A stretch of 6,192 nucleotides of DNA from an uncultured Clostridia bacterium (lineage in GTDB: Bacteria > Bacillota > Clostridia > Christensenellales > Aristaeellaceae). Location: assembly GCA_934631025.1 (NCBI GenBank), contig CAKTXR010000096.1:1-6192 (forward strand), read 5' to 3'. This document shows, one piece after another, positions 5,637-6,192 of the stretch. The notes below the pieces were generated by a model that saw nothing but the letters and a program-made list of their open reading frames with translations, had not been told where the DNA came from and did no database searches. The translations under genes and the position numbers were made by a program. How positions within the stretch are numbered: position 1 is the first letter of the stretch; each line of letters starts with the position of its first letter.

Positions 5637-6192
5637 ATGCCCGTATTTGAGAATAAGGAATGGACGCGGCTGTGGTATGACGAGGCCGCCGACCGCGAGA
5701 CGCCGCGCGTCATGCTGATCGGCGATTCGGTGACGGCTGGTTATACGCAGGCGGTGAACAAGTATCTGGACAATCGGCTGCGGGCGGATTCCGTCGCCAG
5801 CTCGAAGGCGCTGGATCATCCGGCCTATATGGCGGAAATTGACTTTTTTGCCTGCGAGTTCGGTTTTGACTACCGGCTGATTCACTTCAACAACGGCCTC
5901 CACAGCCTGACCACCGACCGCGCCGAATGGGAAGCGCATCGGGCTGGGAAGCCAAGTTTCCGAGGGCTTGCCCGCGCGGACATAGACGCCGCTATCAGCA
6001 GCGCCTACACCATGCGCTCCTTTTGGAGCGAGCTGATGCGGATGGGCTACCAAGTCAAGCGATCTTCCCAAGTGTCTCATGCGGCAATCAAGCCGCCGGG
6101 CGGCCAGCGATTCCTGCGGCTGGACAAGCTGGGAGCGGGGTATAGTGAAGCGGAGATATTATCGCGTCTGACCGCCGGACGCACCGCCGCAG
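5637..6192 (+). CDS. SGNH/GDSL hydrolase N-terminus fused in frame to relaxase-like sequence (partial)
   Basis: The frame is open from ATG 5637 to the window edge (185 codons, no stop). Residues 1 to about 90 are an SGNH/GDSL-type esterase: an N-terminal ENKEWTRLWY segment, block I GDSVTAGY with nucleophile Ser31, and IHFNNGLH (82-89) with the block III Asn. In the usual family HFNNGLHG is followed by about 100 further residues ending in the Asp-x-x-His catalytic block. Here those are absent. From about residue 98 the protein instead reads WEAHRAGKPSFRGL (98-111), ADIDAAI, MGYQVK, PPGGQRFLRLDKLG (153-166) and YSEAEIL, a pattern I know from the C-terminal part of Firmicute relaxases. The hydrolase as written would lack its catalytic His and be inactive. 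The hydrolase half belongs to the operon (15 bases after the phosphatase gene, same codon style). The second half is foreign to it: recombination or an assembly chimera. Confidence 0.75.
   Translation, partial: MPVFENKEWTRLWYDEAADRETPRVMLIGDSVTAGYTQAVNKYLDNRLRADSVASSKALDHPAYMAEIDFFACEFGFDYRLIHFNNGLHSLTTDRAEWEAHRAGKPSFRGLARADIDAAISSAYTMRSFWSELMRMGYQVKRSSQVSHAAIKPPGGQRFLRLDKLGAGYSEAEILSRLTAGRTAA
5940..6192 (+). mobile_element. Relaxase-like C-terminal fragment (mobile-element derived, partial)
   Basis: This is the part of the last open frame (from about residue 101) that resembles relaxase/mobilization nucleases of Firmicute conjugative or mobilizable elements. Such proteins nick the origin of transfer and lead the DNA strand into the recipient. 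Visible are GKPSFRGLARADID (104-117), an SFWSELMRMGYQVK stretch and the proline-glycine block PPGGQRF followed by RLDKLG and YSEAEI. The N-terminal nuclease domain, with its Tyr and metal-binding His residues, is missing, so the fragment could not nick DNA. The left boundary is approximate (between about 5900 and 5945) because EWEAHRAG could belong to either protein. No terminal repeats, integrase or oriT are visible. The family call rests on remembered motif patterns, not a search. Confidence 0.62.

Noticed and set aside
4824..6080. A 418-codon minus-strand open frame opposite the phosphatase and hydrolase genes.
   Set aside because: It overlaps the PHP gene, whose metal ligands are all conserved on the plus strand, and shows no credible motif of its own.

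Overview
This GC-rich window carries one left-to-right gene cluster. Several features point to a Firmicute, most likely a GC-rich anaerobic Clostridia-type gut bacterium: a tRNA-sensing T-box leader, strong AGGAGG-type ribosome binding sites, a consensus sigma-A promoter, a Bacillus/Clostridium-type valyl-tRNA synthetase and the valS-folC gene order. The exact taxon cannot be read from the sequence.

Layout. Bases 1-31 look like the intrinsic terminator of a gene that lies to the left. A gene-free stretch follows to about 200. A TTGACG-17-TATAAT promoter (201-229) drives a T-box leader (about 236-495). Its specifier codon reads GUC (valine), and it has a conserved T-box sequence and mutually exclusive antiterminator and terminator hairpins. 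A 68-residue protein with two predicted membrane helices (524-730) starts 29 bases after the terminator U-run. Then come valS (761-3481), folC (3481-4785, sharing one base with the valS stop), a PHP-family histidinol-phosphatase-like gene (4815-5621) and the start of an SGNH/GDSL hydrolase gene (5637 onward). Gaps are short (30, -1, 29 and 15 bases) and no internal terminator is evident, so the set is probably one operon controlled by the charging state of tRNA-Val.

The right-hand end is anomalous. The SGNH hydrolase reads normally through its catalytic Ser block and its FNNGLH block. At about 5900-5945 it then passes, without a frame break, into sequence resembling the C-terminal part of a conjugative or mobilization relaxase, and stays open to the window edge. 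Codon use changes at the same place. This is either a real recombination product left by a mobile element or, more probably, a chimeric assembly join near a contig end.

How the genes relate. Uncharged tRNA-Val should let transcription pass the leader and raise ValRS. The membrane protein, FolC (folate polyglutamylation), the phosphatase and the hydrolase would be co-expressed. No wholly new system is evident. The points worth checking are the small membrane protein inside the T-box operon and the hydrolase-relaxase junction.
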